Positions 41,149 through 43,281 of a stretch of DNA of 43,281 bases are shown here, piece by piece. The DNA is from an uncultured Oscillospiraceae bacterium (lineage in GTDB: Bacteria; Bacillota; Clostridia; Oscillospirales; Acutalibacteraceae). The number at the start of each line of letters is the position of its first letter. Position 1 is the first letter of the stretch. The position numbers were made by a program, and so were the translations under genes. The notes under the pieces were generated by a model. The model worked only from the letters and a program-made list of their open reading frames with translations. It ran no database searches and was not told the DNA's origin. The DNA lies in contig CAJUSM010000011.1 in assembly GCA_910588935.1 (NCBI GenBank), forward strand, positions 9,680 through 52,960. The letters are read 5' to 3'.

Positions 41149-41784
41149 TTACTTGTGCAGCCCAAACACCCGCTCGGCTAAAGCAATAGTTTCTTCGATG
41201 CTCCTGCTGTCATCCCTAAGGATAACGCGGAAACCGGAATAAAGAAAGCGATCATGCACAGCAGGGGAGTTGATCCTCTTAAGGCACTGCCGGAAGTTTT
41301 CCAGTGCGCGTTCCGGATCAGGTTCCTCCATGAGCAGCCGGTATAAAAACTGCTTTTCCCTGTCTGGCCTTTCAAAAAAGCGGTTCACCGATATATCCGG
41401 GTCAGCCAGCATGATGAGTACATGGCTGTAATCCGATATTTCATGCAGTGTTTCTATAGAAATATTGGTGTCAACAAAGACCAGCTTGCCCTTCGTATCC
41501 AGATTCTTTAGAATTTGGAGCTCCAAAACTTCACACTCTTGGGACACGCCCTTGACCCAGGCCTCATATTCGTCCGGCGTCCGCCTGACAAAATCATGCC
41601 AATCCTGAAGGTCCCTTGCGTACGTCAGACAAGGAAACTGGCTGCTGTCTAACCCGGATATCAAGGAATCGTGGTAATTTTCCTCACAGGCAATGCCACT
41701 GTATTTTTGTGCAAGCCGCTTTACCAGCGTGGATTTCCCGGCGTATGCTGTTCCGTTGATAAAAAACATGTTATCGAATTTCAC
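41149..41784 (-). CDS. P-loop kinase-like protein (uncharacterised)
   Basis: A 211-residue P-loop NTPase resembling small nucleotide or shikimate-type kinases. Walker A is INGTAYAGKSTLVKRLA at about residues 9-25. FVDTNISIET near 102-111 could be the Walker-B-like strand and FERPDREKQFLYRL near 136-149 a LID-like Arg-rich region. The start is GTG 41784, with AGGGGAC about nine bases upstream. It precedes a DUF3783 gene and has its own strong promoter. The substrate cannot be assigned; the family is often annotated as hypothetical or AAA family. Confidence 0.75.
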   Translation of the reverse strand: MKFDNMFFINGTAYAGKSTLVKRLAQKYSGIACEENYHDSLISGLDSSQFPCLTYARDLQDWHDFVRRTPDEYEAWVKGVSQECEVLELQILKNLDTKGKLVFVDTNISIETLHEISDYSHVLIMLADPDISVNRFFERPDREKQFLYRLLMEEPDPERALENFRQCLKRINSPAVHDRFLYSGFRVILRDDSRSIEETIALAERVFGLHK

Positions 41785-41822
41785 GCAGCTCAGTCCCCTA
41801 TACGCATTGGTATGTATATCTT

Positions 41823-41852
41823 ATTATAATTGCTGTGAGAGCTTGATGTCAA
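41823..41852 (-). promoter_or_regulatory. Sigma-A promoter of the kinase-DUF3783 operon
   Basis: On the minus strand TTGACA (41847-41852), 18-base spacer, TATAAT (41823-41828), about 40 bases before the GTG start. Confidence 0.85.
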
Positions 41853-41985
41853 GTGGCCCAAACCAATTTTCCATGCCCGTTTCATAAAAAAAGTGATATA
41901 ACGGGACAGGGTGTTTGAATCCTGATACCTTTCTTGCCATCTTTCGTTTTTTATGAGACGGGCGTGCTCCGGCGATACTGCGGTC

Positions 41986-42060
41986 TTAACAGGGCGAGCC
42001 GACGGTTACCACGTCTACCAGGGGCGCGGTGCGGCCATCTATGGCGGTGATGTCGCCTAA
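41986..42060 (-). pseudogene. DNA cytosine-5 methyltransferase fragment
   Basis: About 25 codons read LGDITAIDGRTAPLVDVVTV and GSPC, then a stop. This matches the region leading to the catalytic PC motif of phage- and ICE-type C5 methyltransferases (usually GSPCQDLS). Nothing of the enzyme survives before or after, so it is a scrap of a mobile element. Confidence 0.55.
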
Positions 42061-42164
42061 ATGTATCAACTAACCGCCTCTACATCTTCCAGCCCGCATA
42101 TCCTTACCGACCGCAGCGCGGTCAGATTCTATAATTCCGCCTGATAGAACAGCCCTCGGCCCCA

Positions 42165-42570
42165 TCAGCCAAACAGCCGCCTCCCATCGTCTACCACCGT
42201 TTTCGCCAAGTCCTCTTTTTGGGCCAACGCATGTAAAATGGTTTCATCCACGGTCTTTTCCGTTACCAGATGGATGTAACCGCGCCGGTTCTTTTGCCCA
42301 ATTCTATGTATCCGGCTGAGGCTCTGGCTGTAGGTGGCGTAGTTGAAATTTACCGAGTATTACACGCAGGTGTCGGCGGCGGTGAGGGTAATGCCGGTAC
42401 CCGCCGTGTCAATTTGCCCCACGAACACCATCGTGTCCGGGTTGGTTTGAAACTGACGGACGATATCGCGCCGCTGTCCTTTTGGGATATCCCCACAAAT
42501 GGGCATGCACTGCTTTCCGGCCTTACCAAGCATTTGCCTGGGCAGTTTGATGGTATCCTGCACCCATAAT
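42165..42570 (-). pseudogene. SNF2-type helicase, C-terminal remnant with an in-frame stop
   Basis: The frame reads QFQTNPDTMVFVGQIDTAGTG and ITLTAADTCV, then TAA (42360-42362) where a tyrosine is expected. It continues in the same frame with YSVNFNYATYSQSLSRIHRI and GQKNRRGYIHLVTEKTVDET, ending RLFG-TGA. SRIHRIGQ is helicase motif VI of SNF2-like proteins carried by phages and integrative elements. The N-terminal two thirds are missing. A single nonsense mutation plus truncation make it non-functional. Confidence 0.8.
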
Positions 42571-42761
42571 AGCTATGGCTGTTAACGCCTTGCTCTGTCA
42601 GCCGCAACCCATCTCTGGGTTGCTATTTAAAAAAGAAGCCCGACGCCTTTTCCAGTGCTCACAATTTTGTCTTCTCCCTTATGCATTGGGCATCACCTCC
42701 TCGTTTGCGAACGCCCAGCGATACCCGGCCAGCCGTCAAAGGGTCTTGTGCATCTACGTCC
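42571..42761. other. Decayed mobile-element DNA
   Basis: A short minus-strand frame (MHKGEDKIVSTGKGVGLLF) with GAGGAGGTGATGCCC upstream is present at about 42622-42684, but it is too short and unlike anything known to call. A 7-bp hairpin GCAACCC/GGGTTGC lies at 42604-42623. Confidence 0.35.
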
Positions 42762-42780
42762 ACTTTCAAACAAGCCCTAG
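42762..42780. repeat. CTAG-type repeat end
   Basis: CTTTCAAACAAGCCCTAG is the inverted form of the repeat end at 12396. No partner end was found nearby. Confidence 0.6.
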
Positions 42781-43281
42781 ATGAAGTTGTATTCCCCGGT
42801 TCTTCTGAAATTTGTGTTCCCAAAATTGTAACGGATTTCTTCTCTGGCAATAGCGATGAGGAAACACAAGCGTATATTTCGTTTTCCAGCCGATTGAAAC
42901 TTCCAAAAATCGATAATAAAAAACGCAGCGCAAATGGATTGCATAGTTCGCAGCTCCATTGGCTCCGCGTCAAAGATTTTTCCTTTTTCGTTGGGCTCGA
43001 TTATTCTGTTCTATTGCGCTTATCCTGCCATCCTGTGCGTTAATCAGGGTGGTTTTTTCATTTACGGCAATATAACGGGAACTTTATCAGCACAGTTTCT
43101 TGGTTCAACCTTGTTCGGGTTTTATGTCCGTATATAGGGCAATGTACCCATTCATAAGAAGTCAGGGAGAGAGTCCAAAACGAGGATTTTATGAGGGGAA
43201 GTGGAAAAATTTCGTTAGGCTGCAGGATTGTCGGGATTTCATCCCGAAATATTTTTTGTGATGGATGGGGTCTCGCCTGCC
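42781..43281. other. Right-end region, no supportable gene
   Basis: About 500 bases in which no frame has both a start signal and recognisable sequence. The plus-strand frame reading LDEVVFPGSSEICVPKIVTD and NSDEETQAYISFSSRLKLPK (about 42770-42920) has protein-like composition and may be a gene fragment joined to the repeat end. A hairpin CGGGAT-TTC-ATCCCG at about 43232-43247, followed by ATATTTTTTG, resembles a terminator on the plus strand. Confidence 0.35.

Overview
The window looks like a chromosomal segment of an endospore-forming, GC-rich member of the Clostridia, most likely an Oscillospiraceae/Ruminococcaceae-type gut bacterium. The evidence is a complete spoIIAA-spoIIAB-sigF operon, an alpha/beta-type small acid-soluble spore protein, lipoprotein-type solute-binding proteins with an (L/F)-A-A-C lipobox, strong AAAGGAGG-type ribosome binding sites, and Clostridia families such as DUF4317, DUF1858 and a BofC-like protein. 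Genus or species cannot be fixed from the sequence alone. No tRNA, rRNA or CRISPR array was seen.

Layout. 0-4.2 kb: a CUT1-type sugar (probably oligosaccharide) ABC importer with one complete and one truncated tandem solute-binding protein and two permeases, but no ATPase gene. 4.3-5.1 kb: a cysteine-rich protein of unknown function on the minus strand. 5.2-9.4 kb: a plus-strand run of DUF1858, trmK, Nif3-like, GNAT and rqcH genes. 9.45-12.4 kb: minus-strand sigF, spoIIAB, spoIIAA and folC. 12.5-17.7 kb: a minus-strand metG, tatD, radical SAM and small lipoprotein operon headed by a 34-residue membrane peptide, plus a DUF4317 gene. 17.9-24.8 kb: a signalling island with a FIST-domain sensor and soluble MCP (plus strand) facing a CheY-like receiver, a FapA/DUF342 protein and a transmembrane MCP (minus strand). 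24.86-25.85 kb: a decayed IS3-family element. 25.9-29.7 kb: an Rbs-type sugar ABC importer. 29.8-34.4 kb: aspartate-family amino acid genes (hom-thrB-VOC, and lysC with its own promoter) behind a structured leader. 34.4-38.0 kb: a class A penicillin-binding protein, a divergent BofC-like protein and the spore protein. 38.05-43.28 kb: an accessory zone with IS21 wreckage, a MATE exporter, a P-loop kinase/DUF3783 pair and remnants of a mobile element (SNF2-type helicase, cytosine methyltransferase).

Two themes run across the window. First, many sigma-A promoters can be read directly (near-consensus hexamers, mostly 17 bp apart), so several transcription units can be assigned. Second, a family of small repeats bounded by CTAGGGCTTGTTTGAAAA-like ends recurs at five or more sites: upstream of folC, in the long leader of the FapA operon, at the stop codon of the BofC-like gene, inside the IS21 remnant and in the mobile-element graveyard. 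I found no clearly novel defence or biosynthetic system. The strongest candidates for undescribed biology are the FIST/MCP/FapA/CheY island, the structured leader upstream of hom, the 34-residue peptide at the head of the metG operon, and the cysteine-rich protein with a sporulation-like -10 element.
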